A stretch of 64,000 bases of DNA from Phycicoccus sp. CSK15P-2 (GCF_016888005.1 NZ_JAFDVE010000003.1:62001-126000), one strand, 5' to 3'. Positions 34,925 through 44,521 are shown, counted from the stretch's first letter. Numbers and translations: made by a program. Notes: generated by a model not told the origin, from the sequence alone.

Positions 34925-36384
34925 CCGCGACGACGATCACGACCCTCGTCTCGACGGGGAAGCTGCGGGGCATCCGGGAGAACGGCGTCGACAGGTACCT
35001 CGCCATCCCCTATGCGGCCGCTCCGGTGGGCAGGCTGCGATTCGCTGCCCCCGCTCCCGTACCGGGGTGGCCGGAGGTGCGCGATGCGACGGCGATGGGT
35101 CCGACGTCGCCGCAGAACGAGATGTCACCCGTCTCGCAGAAGTACCTGCCGAACGTCATCATTCCCGGGGACGACTACCTCAACGTCAACGTCTGGACAC
35201 CGGAGGGCGCCCAGGGGCTCCCTGTCATGGTGTGGTTCCACGGCGGCTCGCTCAAGCATGGTTCGAACGCGCTCGACGGCTACGACGGCAGGGCCTTCGC
35301 CCGCGACGGCGTCGTCTTCGTGAGCGTGAACTACCGGCTCGGGTTCGAGGGGTTCTCGGTACTCGACGACGCGCCGGAGAACATCGGCTACGCCGACATG
35401 GTGGCCTCGTTGCGCTGGGTACACGACGAGATCGTCGCGTTCGGCGGGGACCCCGGCAGGGTGACGATCCTCGGCGAGTCGGCAGGCGGGGTCGCCGTGG
35501 CGAACCTCCTCGCCGGCACGCACGCAGGGACGCTCTTCCAGCAGGTGATCGTGCAGAGCGGCATGCCGGCGGCGTCCTCGCGCCGGGACGCGGCGGTCGT
35601 GACGCGGTCCGAGGCGAAGATGCTCGGCATCCCGACCACGCGCACCGCGTTCTCGGCGGTGCCGATGGAGCGCATGCTCGAGGCGGACCGCGCGGTGACC
35701 CGCAACCCCGGCCGGATGATCAGCGGGACCGGATACGCGCCGGTCATCGGGGGGCCGGAGGTCGAGAAGGACCCGATGGCCGCCGTGCTCGACGGTGCAG
35801 GCGACCACGTGCCGGTGATGGCCGGATGGACGAGTGAAGAGCACACGTACTTCATGCTCCCCGGAGCGTTCGACAGGATCGGGCGGCTCCTGTTCGGTCT
35901 CGTGCGGCTCAAGTTCGGCGCGACCCGCAACGTCGTGAAGGCGTACCGAGACGCCTACCCCGGTGCGGCGCGCGGCTACCTCACTGCCGTCATGACGATC
36001 GACCGGATCCTCCGCATCCCGATGCACCGCATCGCTGACGGGCGCCGCGCCCGCGGCGCCGCGCCCACGTGGTTCTACGAGTTCGACTGGAAGAGCCCGG
36101 TGGATGGACTCGGCGCCACGCATGCGATGGACGTCCCGTTCGTGTTCGACACCCTGGGCTCGCCCGACTGGCCGCAGTTCACGGGACCGAACCCCCCGCA
36201 GCGCATTGCCGACGAGATGCACGCGGCGTGGGTGCGGTTCGCGACAACGGGCGACCCCGGCTGGCGCGCGTGGGACGACTCACGTCCGACCCTGGTCTTC
36301 GGCGACCCCGCCTCACGTCTCGTGGAGGATCCGCGTGGTGCCCAGCTGCGAGTCTGGAAGAAGAGACGCGGGGACCGGTCGTGA
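34921..36384 (+). CDS. Carboxylesterase type B
   Basis: This is a 487-aa alpha/beta-hydrolase of the para-nitrobenzyl-esterase family. LRGIRENGVDRYLAIPYAAAPVGRLRFAAP is the standard start, DDYLNVNVWTPE and PVMVWFHGGSL form the oxyanion region, and the nucleophile elbow GESAGG has Ser near 187. There is no signal peptide. It is the third gene of the coupled MFS / beta-mannosidase operon, so it may remove ester groups from the imported glycoside. Confidence 0.93.
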   Translation: MTATTITTLVSTGKLRGIRENGVDRYLAIPYAAAPVGRLRFAAPAPVPGWPEVRDATAMGPTSPQNEMSPVSQKYLPNVIIPGDDYLNVNVWTPEGAQGLPVMVWFHGGSLKHGSNALDGYDGRAFARDGVVFVSVNYRLGFEGFSVLDDAPENIGYADMVASLRWVHDEIVAFGGDPGRVTILGESAGGVAVANLLAGTHAGTLFQQVIVQSGMPAASSRRDAAVVTRSEAKMLGIPTTRTAFSAVPMERMLEADRAVTRNPGRMISGTGYAPVIGGPEVEKDPMAAVLDGAGDHVPVMAGWTSEEHTYFMLPGAFDRIGRLLFGLVRLKFGATRNVVKAYRDAYPGAARGYLTAVMTIDRILRIPMHRIADGRRARGAAPTWFYEFDWKSPVDGLGATHAMDVPFVFDTLGSPDWPQFTGPNPPQRIADEMHAAWVRFATTGDPGWRAWDDSRPTLVFGDPASRLVEDPRGAQLRVWKKRRGDRS

Positions 36385-36539
36385 CTGTCGTCAGCTCGTT
36401 CGCGTCACCGCATCGACCCGACGTGCACCCGAACGAAGTCATGCTCTGCTGAGGCGAGCCCGCAGCCAACACCGACAGCACTCACCGTCGCGGAGCAGTG
36501 GGGCGGCCGTGGGAGACGCGTGTCCGTTGTCGGAAGGTG

Positions 36540-37541
36540 TCATGCCATGTGGCGTGCGAGGAAGTCGAGCTTGGGCTGCGGGTTCCGCTGGAAGTCGAGG
36601 TAACCGTCCCAGCGCGCGGTCGTGCCCTCGATCCAGTGCAGTTCCTTGTCCTCGATGGGGATGTTGTCGTACATGGCCTGCACGTCACTCGGGTCCGTCA
36701 TCAGGTCGTTTCTGACCTGGTACAGGTAGGTGGGGGTACGGACGCTCTTCGCCCAGGTCACGGGCGTCATCTCGTCGAAGGAGAAGCTGACGTGCCGGTG
36801 GATCTCCTGCTCGAGCTCGTCGATGCGGTGGGAGATGCCGAACATCTCGAGGGCCCGCTGCATGGTGGCGCTGACCGACAACGGCTGGGGGGCGAGCACG
36901 CATCGGACGTCCGTGAACTGTTCGGGATGCTCCTGCATCGCGAACATCGTGGCGTTCATGCCCTGACAGCGGCTGAACAGTCCGATGGTCATCCCGCTGG
37001 TCCGGGCGTCGGCGCGCGCGAAGAGCAAGGAGCCGACGACATCGCGAGCCTCGAAGCGACCCCCGCTTCCGCCTCCGCTGTTGGCGCTGCCGCTCTGTCC
37101 CAGATTCCGAGTGTCGTAGGTCAGGACGTTGTAGCCGGCATCGTGGAGGATTCGGTAATCGGGCACGTAGTCGACCTCGAAGTCATTGCCGGCCGCGCCG
37201 CCGATCGACTTCCATGGCTCAAGGTGGGAGGGGAACCCATAACGGTTGAACCACAACGGGTGGTTGGCGATGATGAGCTTCGTGGAGCTCTCGCGGGGAA
37301 TCCACCACGCTTCGAGCGGTGTGCCGTCGGAGGCGAAGAACGTGATGTTCTCGTAGTGAAGGCCGTAGTCACCGGGATTCTTGAGGAGTGGTGACCGCAA
37401 GAGGGTGCCGTAACCCGCGGCGATGGCCTTGATGATCCGCCGCCCCATGAAGCGCCCGATCACCTGGCGCGCGACGGACCCCGAGGAGGGTCCGCCTGCC
37501 ACTGGGGCGGCCGTGCGAGTCTGCTCTGATATGTCCGTCAT
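36540..37541 (-). CDS. Alpha/beta hydrolase with cysteine at the nucleophile elbow
   Basis: This 333-aa protein has an alpha/beta-hydrolase core: ITFFASDGTPLEAWWIPRES, KLIIANHPLWFNRYG, YNVLTYDTRNLGQSG, then GLFSRCQGMNATMF. At the elbow the sequence is S-R-C-Q-G, so Cys (~192) takes the place of the usual Ser. GAGGAGAAGG precedes the ATG at 37541. Base composition is visibly less G+C-rich than in flanking genes. It follows the divergent tetR-like gene on the same strand, which may control it. The substrate is unknown. Confidence 0.8.
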   Translation of the reverse strand: MTDISEQTRTAAPVAGGPSSGSVARQVIGRFMGRRIIKAIAAGYGTLLRSPLLKNPGDYGLHYENITFFASDGTPLEAWWIPRESSTKLIIANHPLWFNRYGFPSHLEPWKSIGGAAGNDFEVDYVPDYRILHDAGYNVLTYDTRNLGQSGSANSGGGSGGRFEARDVVGSLLFARADARTSGMTIGLFSRCQGMNATMFAMQEHPEQFTDVRCVLAPQPLSVSATMQRALEMFGISHRIDELEQEIHRHVSFSFDEMTPVTWAKSVRTPTYLYQVRNDLMTDPSDVQAMYDNIPIEDKELHWIEGTTARWDGYLDFQRNPQPKLDFLARHMA

Positions 37542-37563
37542 GTGTCCTTCTCCTCGAGCTGGG

Positions 37564-38289
37564 TCATTCGGTGGTGGCACTGAGGGACGTGAGCCATTCG
37601 CGCAGAAGTGCGACCTCCGTCGGACGCAAGGGCGCCGGGGAGCCTGGCGGCAACGCGTCCAGGAGGAGACGCGCGGGACGTGAGACGCCCACCGCTGCGT
37701 CGTCGCCCGCGTCCCGAGGATGGAACAGCGCCTGGGCGACGGTGTCGCGAACGTTCGTGGAGATCGGATGGGTGCTGTCGGCCCGCAAGGCGATCAGCTG
37801 CAGCGCCACTCCGACCGCCGCCGCCGAGATCGTCTGCGTCGCCGCGTCGACCGGGATCTTCAGATGACCATCAGCTCCCCATGCGGCGACCGTGTGAGCG
37901 ACCTCGTCCCGTGCCACCGACGCGGCAGGAGCGACCTGATCCGCCCGAGGGTTGCCGAACATCAACCGGTAGTGAGCCGGATGTTCGCAGCCGAAGGACA
38001 CGTGCATGTCCCAACCCGCGCGGAAGTCCTCGAGCACGTCGCCGCTCCACGCGACGGCGCGCTTCTGCGCGAGGTAGGTGTTGAACCCTTCCAGGACCAC
38101 CGCGTCCAGCAGCGCTTCCTTGTCCTTGAAGTGGTGGTAGAGGGTCGGGGCCGTGACACCCGCTCGTGAGCAGATCTCGCGCGTGGAGATGCGGCCATCG
38201 GCCGACGACGCCAGCAGCAGCTCCGCGGCACGCATCAGCCTGGTGCGGACGCCGCCGTCGATCGCCTCTGTGGGTCGGTTCGCGCTCAT
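37564..38289 (-). CDS. TetR/AcrR family regulator
   Basis: This 241-aa protein has HTH domain VRTRLMRAAELLLASSADGRISTREICSRAGVTAPTLYHHFKDKEALLDAVV (~15-66) and a TetR C-terminal domain. The ATG at 38289 is chosen over an in-frame TTG three codons upstream; no clear ribosome site precedes either. It is transcribed toward the cysteine-type hydrolase gene with a 22-bp gap, so the two are probably one operon. Palindromic elements lie just upstream. Confidence 0.9.
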   Translation of the reverse strand: MSANRPTEAIDGGVRTRLMRAAELLLASSADGRISTREICSRAGVTAPTLYHHFKDKEALLDAVVLEGFNTYLAQKRAVAWSGDVLEDFRAGWDMHVSFGCEHPAHYRLMFGNPRADQVAPAASVARDEVAHTVAAWGADGHLKIPVDAATQTISAAAVGVALQLIALRADSTHPISTNVRDTVAQALFHPRDAGDDAAVGVSRPARLLLDALPPGSPAPLRPTEVALLREWLTSLSATTE

Positions 38290-38303
38290 GGGTAGCAACG
38301 ATA

Positions 38304-38340
38304 CCCTATTTTCAGGGAATGAGTGTATCGGTGATATACA
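38304..38340. promoter_or_regulatory. Candidate operator upstream of second tetR
   Basis: CCCTATTTTCAGGG (38304-38317) is an inverted repeat of CCCT/AGGG, and TGTAT-(7)-ATACA (38324-38340) is a second one. The region is far more A/T-rich than its surroundings and lies 15-51 bp upstream of the tetR start, where an autoregulatory operator is expected. Confidence 0.45.
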
Positions 38341-38439
38341 GCCCGATCACGGACAGGCCGCCCAGTATCTGGCGGGCGGAGGGTTCGACCGACCCGCTGC
38401 CTCCTGGTCCATGCCGAGGACCCGACCCGTGGGTCCTCG

Positions 38440-38590
38440 CCGACCCGGCGAGCGCGCTCGCCCTGGCGGGGCGAACGCCTAACCCGCTGGCCGGGCGAGG
38501 GGGCGTCGCGCTGTCGTGACGCCGGGCCGGGCGTGGACGGGCCCGGACGGCGAACCGGAGGGGGTCGTCCGGACCCGTCGGGTGCCGAGC
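38440..38590. repeat. Duplicated desCD/ybhN junction, copy 2
   Basis: These 151 bp contain a remnant of the last ~27 codons of desCD, still ending in TGA (LADPASALALAGR, then PNPLAG), and overlap the intact 3' end of the ybhN-like gene. They align to 28624-28774 at about 87% identity. No desCD sequence is recognisable upstream of it. Confidence 0.88.
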
Positions 38591-39573
38591 CACCACCCGA
38601 GCAGCGCGAGGCCACCGACGGGAACCTCCATGCCCAGGACGAAGAACCGGTAGAGGAGCACGCCCGCTGCCGCGGCGGCCGGGGTCACCCCGAAGCCGGC
38701 GAGGGCGCCGGCCATCCCGACCTCGACGATGCCGGCGGCCCCCGGGGTCAGCACGACCATGGAGAGCAGCCGCTCGACGACGAAGGCCGAGGCGACGACC
38801 ACGGGGTCGGCGCGCACCCCGACGGCGGCGAGGCACGCCCAGAGCAGCGCCGCCTGGAGGGCCGCGTACCCGAGCTTGCCGCCGAGCATCCGGCCCCATC
38901 CGTGCCGGACGAGCCCGGCGCTGTCCGCGCGGAACCGGGCGCCGCGCTCGCCCCAGCCCTCGGGGGCGGCAGGCAGCCGGCGGATGCGGCGTGCGGCGGC
39001 GTCCATCCATCCGCCGAGGCGGCGTACCGCGCGGTCGTCGCGGGCGATGAGGGCGACCGCGCCGCCGGCGACGACGAGGAGGGCGACACCGACGAGTGCG
39101 GGCGTGACGAGCCGGCCGGTGGGCGCGTCGGCCGAGAGCGCGAACCAGCAGAGGACGACGCCGGGCAGCAGGAGCTTGGTCAGGGTGTCGAAGAGGTTCG
39201 TCACGAGCGCCCATCGGGCGTAGGCCGCCGACCCGAACCCCCATCCACGCGCCATCCGCCAGTTGAGGACCGTGCCGGCGGCCCCGCCGAGCGGCAGCAG
39301 GTTCGAGACGCACGACCCCGTGAGGTTGAGCAGCAGCGCACGGCGGTGCGACAGGCCGGGGAGTGCGGTGGTGAGGGCCGGGGTGTGCACCCACAGGCCG
39401 GCGAGCCACAGCACCGACAAGGCGAGAAGCGGCGCGCTTCCCACGCGTCCCAGGGTGGCGGCGATGTCCGCCCAGTCCGTGCCCGTGACCCGCGGCAGCG
39501 CCGCCGCGACGACGGCCACGCCGAGCGCCCCGGAGAGTGCGCACCGGACGAGTCCACCCCTGTTGGTCGCCAT
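38479..39573 (-). CDS. YbhN/UPF0104-like membrane protein (LPG synthase TM domain family)
   Basis: This 364-aa integral membrane protein has about eight hydrophobic helices (near 10-30, 43-65, 85-105, 125-150, 155-180, 235-260, 275-300 and 310-335). The family motif region SNLLPLGGAAGTVLNWRMARGWG is near 95-117 and LTPGAAGIVEVGMAGALAGFG near 283-303, as in the flippase-like domain of lysylphosphatidylglycerol synthases. ATG 39573 is preferred; GTG 39600 is possible. Its 3' end overlaps the second junction repeat. It probably flips or transports a lipid. Confidence 0.85.
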   Translation of the reverse strand: MATNRGGLVRCALSGALGVAVVAAALPRVTGTDWADIAATLGRVGSAPLLALSVLWLAGLWVHTPALTTALPGLSHRRALLLNLTGSCVSNLLPLGGAAGTVLNWRMARGWGFGSAAYARWALVTNLFDTLTKLLLPGVVLCWFALSADAPTGRLVTPALVGVALLVVAGGAVALIARDDRAVRRLGGWMDAAARRIRRLPAAPEGWGERGARFRADSAGLVRHGWGRMLGGKLGYAALQAALLWACLAAVGVRADPVVVASAFVVERLLSMVVLTPGAAGIVEVGMAGALAGFGVTPAAAAAGVLLYRFFVLGMEVPVGGLALLGWWLGTRRVRTTPSGSPSGPVHARPGVTTARRPLARPAG

Positions 39574-39723
39574 GACCCTCACGGTGGCGCGGGTGGGCAC
39601 GCGCGCGCATCGGGGAGACCCCGGGGCCGGACCCCGGTCCGGCGAATGCCCCCTCAGGGTCGGCCGGGCCGGGCCGCTCCGGTCGGCAGGATCGTGGTGC
39701 TGAGGCTGTCGCGACGCCCTGGC

Positions 39724-39910
39724 TCAGAAGCCGGCGCATCGACCACGGGGTCGCGCGGCACCCGGGCGAGCCCGACGGTCGCCATCGCGACCCCTCGCTG
39801 CGCGGACACCTGCTCGACCGCCCCCATGATGTGCGCGTCGGAGTGCTGGCACAGGCGCCTTGCCGAACTCGTCGGTGTCCGAGCGGGCGGTCTGCTCGCC
39901 CCACGGGTGG
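39724..39910 (-). pseudogene. Aldo/keto reductase C-terminal fragment
   Basis: Minus-strand text reads EQTARSDTDEFGK and then, after a frameshift, CQHSDAHIMGAVEQV followed by SAQRGVAMATVGLARVPRDPVVDAP. This resembles the C-terminal region of YajO-type aldo/keto reductases, where a conserved DEFGK and a GVSMAxVALAWV-like helix occur. No start, barrel core or intact frame remains. The fragment lies in a ~500-bp stretch without genes between ybhN and tRNA-Phe. Confidence 0.6.
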
Positions 39911-39922
39911 GCGACCCGGCCG

Positions 39923-40006
39923 CGGGCGCGTGATGCCGTCGGTGACGTGATCGTCACCGAGGAGATCATCGCCCCGGCTGTCCAGCCCTGGCGTCGCAAC
40001 CTCTGG
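39923..40006 (+). pseudogene. Degraded 3' end of the 381-aa gene family (copy 2)
   Basis: The reading frame encodes VIVTEEIIAPAVQPWRRNLW, the counterpart of the C-terminus of the gene at 28888-30033, but the stop has become TGG. The upstream part looks shortened by two small deletions relative to copy 1 and then loses similarity. It lies 86 bp from the tRNA-Phe 3' end. Confidence 0.78.
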
Positions 40007-40092
40007 TCAGGTCGATCGTGCTGCGGTAACGGGCCCGAGGCGAATACGAAGAAGCCACAGGCCAGGAGAACTCTGGGCTCAGGCTGTCGACG

Positions 40093-40166
40093 TGGCCAGG
40101 GGCGGGGTCGAACCGCCGACCTTCCGATTTTCAGTCGGACGCTCGTACCAACTGAGCTACCTGGCC
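40093..40166 (-). tRNA. tRNA-Phe (GAA)
   Basis: The minus strand folds as a 74-nt tRNA. Acceptor GGCCAGG pairs with CCTGGCC plus A73, the D-arm is AGCTCAGTTGGTACGAGC, the anticodon loop CTGAAAA has anticodon GAA, and the T-arm has GGTTCGACCCC. No CCA is encoded. In many actinobacteria this gene directly follows tRNA-Glu and tRNA-Asp; here it lies 3.8 kb from them. Confidence 0.96.
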
Positions 40167-40393
40167 GGGTGTGCGCTTCACACACGTCCGCGACGGGTCT
40201 GACGTGGGTGTGAGCCCCGTTCAGGCCTGTCGCGTGCTGTCGAGAATACCGCATGGTCGGACCTCCGCATGACGTCGGTCGGTGTCAGGAGGTGCTGCGT
40301 GTACCGGCCGTCGCCGTCCGGGCGTCTCCCCGCTTCCGCGCGGCGGGCGCGTCCCGGCCACGGCCCCCTGTGACCGTGGCCGGAAACGTGGTC

Positions 40394-41983
40394 TCAGAGG
40401 CTGCACCGGGCCCCGTCGTCGGGCATCTGCAGCTGGAGGACGAACGCCTCGACGATCTCGTCGACGCAGTCGCTTCCCCCGCGCATGTACGCTCCGTGCT
40501 GGTTGCCGTCGACGGTGAGCAGTCCGCCGCCGAGCTCCCGGGCCATCGCCACGCCGCCCTCGTGGGGCGTCGCCGGGTCGCCCGTCACGGACACGGTGAG
40601 GGTCGGCGGGACGTCGACGCCCTCTGCGTCGAGCCACGGCTCGTCGCGGCTGGGAGCCTCCGGCCAGGCCTCGCACTCGTGGTGGAACCGGGTATCTCCG
40701 TCCTCACGGTCGAGGATCGGGGCGGAATCGACGATCCGCCGCGCGAGATCGGTCTGCTCGTCCGCACTGCGGGCCGGCCAGTCCATGCACCGGATCGCGA
40801 CGTTCGCGTCCGGATCGGAGGCATAGGTCCCGTCCTCTCCACGACCCTGGAACAGGTCCCGGAGGGCCATGAGCGCATCACCGTGGCCGGCCGCCGCTTC
40901 GCGCAGGCCGGTGATGACCTGTGGCCACTGCGACTCCGCGTAGAGGCCGGAGGTCACCGCGAAGAGCGCGTCCTGCTCCGTCAGCTCCCGCCCTCCGGAT
41001 ACCGGCAAGGGATCGGACCGCAAGGGTCGCAGGATCTCGTGCAGGCGGTCGGTGGCGTCCTGCGGTTCCGTCCCCAGGGGGCACGTCTCGTCCCTGGCGC
41101 ACACTGCCGCCAACTTCTCGAACGTGGCCTGGAACCCGGCGAACTGGCTCAGGCGGAACTCCTCCGCAGTGAGGTCGGGGGCGACGACGCCGTCGAGCAC
41201 GACCGCTCGGACGTTGTCCGGGTAGGCGGTCGCGTACATCGCGCCGACCTCGGTGCCGTAGCTGTACCCGAGGTAGGTCAGCTTCTCCTCGCCGAGAGCG
41301 TCGCGGATGACGTCGAGGTCTCGGACGACGTCGACGGTCCCGACGCTGGTGAGCTGATCGATGCCGCCGGAGCCTTCGATGCACCGTTCGGCGACCGCCT
41401 GGGCCTGCTCGGAGCTCGTGATGTCGTAAACGGCCCCACCGCGGAAACCCTCGCCCGCGTCGTACTCCTCGTCGTCGTAGCAGTCGACGCGTGGGGTCGA
41501 GGCCCCGACCCCACGCGGGTCGAAGCCGACGATGTCGTAGTGCTCGTTGATCGGGTTGGTCGCCCAGGCGGGCGCGAAGAGCGCGACGTCGCTGTTCCCG
41601 GAGATCCCGGGGCCGCCGGGATTCATGACGAGCGCCCCCTCACGCTCACCGACGGCCGGCTTGCGGAGCACGGAGATGCTGGCGCGGTCATCGTCCGGCC
41701 GGTCGTAGTCGAGGGGGACCTCGACGGTCGCACACTCCAGATCGGGGTTCGCGTAGAGGGCGGCGTCGGCCGCGGTGGTCGCCGTGTCGACGCAGGGTCC
41801 CCACTCCGGCTCCTGCCCGTAGAAGGCGCCGAGTGATGCGGTCGGTGCCGCTGTCGGGGCGTCGTCTCCGCTCGGGCCCGTCGTCGTGCACCCGGCGAGC
41901 AGCACGAGCGTGGTCGCGGCACCGGCAGTCAGCGCGGTCATCGGTCGGATGGGTCGGTCGGATGGGTCGTGAGGTTGTCGCAT
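40394..41983 (-). CDS. TAP-family alpha/beta-hydrolase lipoprotein (tripeptidyl aminopeptidase-like)
   Basis: This 529-aa secreted hydrolase has a lipoprotein signal (TLVLLAGC, Cys ~32). The core has VPLDYDRPDDDRASISVLRK, GALVMNPGGPGISG (oxyanion), YDIVGFDPRGVGAST, nucleophile elbow LTYLGYSYGTEVGAMYA (Ser) and the C-terminal TAP domain VSVTGDPATPHEGGVAMARELGG with HGAYMRGGSDCVDE. It would act outside the membrane on peptides or esters. The start region encodes a small repeat (SDRPIRP), and a second Met precedes the hydrophobic stretch. It lies in the DNA separating tRNA-Asp from tRNA-Phe. Confidence 0.9.
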   Translation of the reverse strand: MRQPHDPSDRPIRPMTALTAGAATTLVLLAGCTTTGPSGDDAPTAAPTASLGAFYGQEPEWGPCVDTATTAADAALYANPDLECATVEVPLDYDRPDDDRASISVLRKPAVGEREGALVMNPGGPGISGNSDVALFAPAWATNPINEHYDIVGFDPRGVGASTPRVDCYDDEEYDAGEGFRGGAVYDITSSEQAQAVAERCIEGSGGIDQLTSVGTVDVVRDLDVIRDALGEEKLTYLGYSYGTEVGAMYATAYPDNVRAVVLDGVVAPDLTAEEFRLSQFAGFQATFEKLAAVCARDETCPLGTEPQDATDRLHEILRPLRSDPLPVSGGRELTEQDALFAVTSGLYAESQWPQVITGLREAAAGHGDALMALRDLFQGRGEDGTYASDPDANVAIRCMDWPARSADEQTDLARRIVDSAPILDREDGDTRFHHECEAWPEAPSRDEPWLDAEGVDVPPTLTVSVTGDPATPHEGGVAMARELGGGLLTVDGNQHGAYMRGGSDCVDEIVEAFVLQLQMPDDGARCSL

Positions 41984-42207
41984 GCCGTCGACGGTAGGGA
42001 CGGGCCACCCCGCCCGGCATCGGCCCGAGGTATCCCGTCACCCGGGCCGATGTAGCCGATGGTCGGTATCGGCGGCTCCGACCCCCGTCCAACGGAGACG
42101 GTCAGAGGGACGGGCCGGGACTGCCCGTCGTGGGTCCGCCCCTCGCCGGGACCGTGCCTCGGGTGCCCCGACCTCGGGTGCGGCACGACGGGGACGGTGC
42201 CGACGCG

Positions 42208-43919
<1,712 letters not shown>

Positions 43920-43993
43920 CGACCCCGACGGGACTCGAACCCGCGACCTCCGCCGTGACAGGGCGGCGCGCTAACCAACTGCGCTACGGGGCC
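43920..43993 (-). tRNA. tRNA-Asp (GTC)
   Basis: The minus strand gives a 74-nt cloverleaf: acceptor GGCCCCG with CGGGGTC plus G73 (G73 is usual for tRNA-Asp), D-arm AGCGCAGTTGGTTAGCGC, anticodon loop CTGTCAC (GTC) and T-arm GGGTTCGAGTCCC. No CCA is encoded. It lies 18 bp downstream of tRNA-Glu and is probably co-transcribed with it. Confidence 0.96.
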
Positions 43994-44011
43994 TTGACTG
44001 GTGCAAGACCG

Positions 44012-44084
44012 TATCCCCAACGGGATTCGAACCCGTGCTACCGCCGTGAAAGGGCGGGGTCCTGGGCCGCTAGACGATGGGGAC
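44012..44084 (-). tRNA. tRNA-Glu (TTC)
   Basis: This is a 73-nt minus-strand tRNA with anticodon loop CTTTCAC (TTC), T-arm GGGTTCGAATCCC and A73. The first acceptor pair would be G-U, with the next six pairs regular. It is the first gene of the remaining Glu-Asp pair. Confidence 0.95.
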
Positions 44085-44148
44085 CCGACTCTCGTCGGAC
44101 CATTCGTCGTCACGCAGACCGGCGCCCGGATCCGTCGAGGACTCCGAA

Positions 44149-44177
44149 AGCATAGGGGACGGCGGCCTCGCGACCAA
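44149..44177 (-). promoter_or_regulatory. Promoter of tRNA-Glu/tRNA-Asp
   Basis: On the minus strand TTGGTC (44177-44172) and TATGCT (44154-44149) are separated by 17 bp, a good housekeeping-sigma promoter. Predicted initiation is near 44142, about 58 nt before the tRNA-Glu 5' end. Confidence 0.6.
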
Positions 44178-44257
44178 AACCGGCGGAGCGGGGGTCCGCC
44201 TCCGCCCTCATCGGGGGCGGCGGGGGTGGTCGGTGGCGCGCCCGCCGACCGCGGACC

Positions 44258-44300
44258 GTCAGCACATGTTGACAGGGCGTAGCCGTCAGCATATGCTGAC
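44258..44300 (+). promoter_or_regulatory. Consensus promoter covered by two 16-bp operators
   Basis: GTCAGCACATGTTGAC (44258-44273) and the perfect palindrome GTCAGCATATGCTGAC (44285-44300) differ at two symmetric positions and are 27 bp apart centre to centre. TTGACA (44269-44274), a 17-bp spacer and TATGCT (44292-44297) form a near-ideal promoter. The first operator overlaps the -35 and the second covers the -10. Transcription would start near 44304, at the ATG itself, so the mRNA is probably leaderless. Confidence 0.85.
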
Positions 44301-44304
44301 ACTC

Positions 44305-44517
44305 ATGACTCGTTCCACGACCGACCTCGTCGGTGACCTCGACAGCACCGACCCCGCGGTGGGGCTGCGCGCCGTCGCTGCGCTCGGCCGCCTCCTCGGC
44401 CGTCTCGAGGACCTGCACGTCCGCCATGCTCGCGAGCAGGGGTGGTCGTGGCAGGAGATCGCCGAGGCGCTCGGGGTCACCAAGCAGACCGTCCACCGCA
44501 AGCACGCTCGGAGGTAG
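44305..44517 (+). CDS. Small helix-turn-helix regulator
   Basis: This 70-aa protein has a C-terminal HTH, QGWSWQEIAEALGVTKQTVHRKHARR (~45-70), preceded by a helix (GLRAVAALGRLLGRLEDLHVRHARE) that may dimerise it. The ATG at 44305 is chosen because the promoter predicts initiation right there. It probably represses itself and the downstream Clp-N-domain gene through the two 16-bp operators. The family is common in actinobacteria in this pairing. Confidence 0.88.
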   Translation: MTRSTTDLVGDLDSTDPAVGLRAVAALGRLLGRLEDLHVRHAREQGWSWQEIAEALGVTKQTVHRKHARR

Positions 44518-44521
44518 TGCC

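Noticed and set aside
28624-38590. Transposon-type target-site duplication
   Set aside because: The repeats are 151 bp and ~13% diverged, with no terminal inverted repeats or transposase between them, unlike any target-site duplication.
40081-40170. tRNA-Phe 3' end as an attachment site for the 28.8-38.4 kb segment
   Set aside because: I found no second copy of the tRNA-Phe 3' sequence at the other boundary and no integrase gene, so tRNA-targeted integration is not supported.
41940-41985. Repeat of GGTCGGTCGGAT in the lipoprotein start region as a regulatory tandem repeat
   Set aside because: It lies inside the coding sequence before the signal peptide and only two copies are present; low-complexity Pro/Arg/Asp codons explain it.
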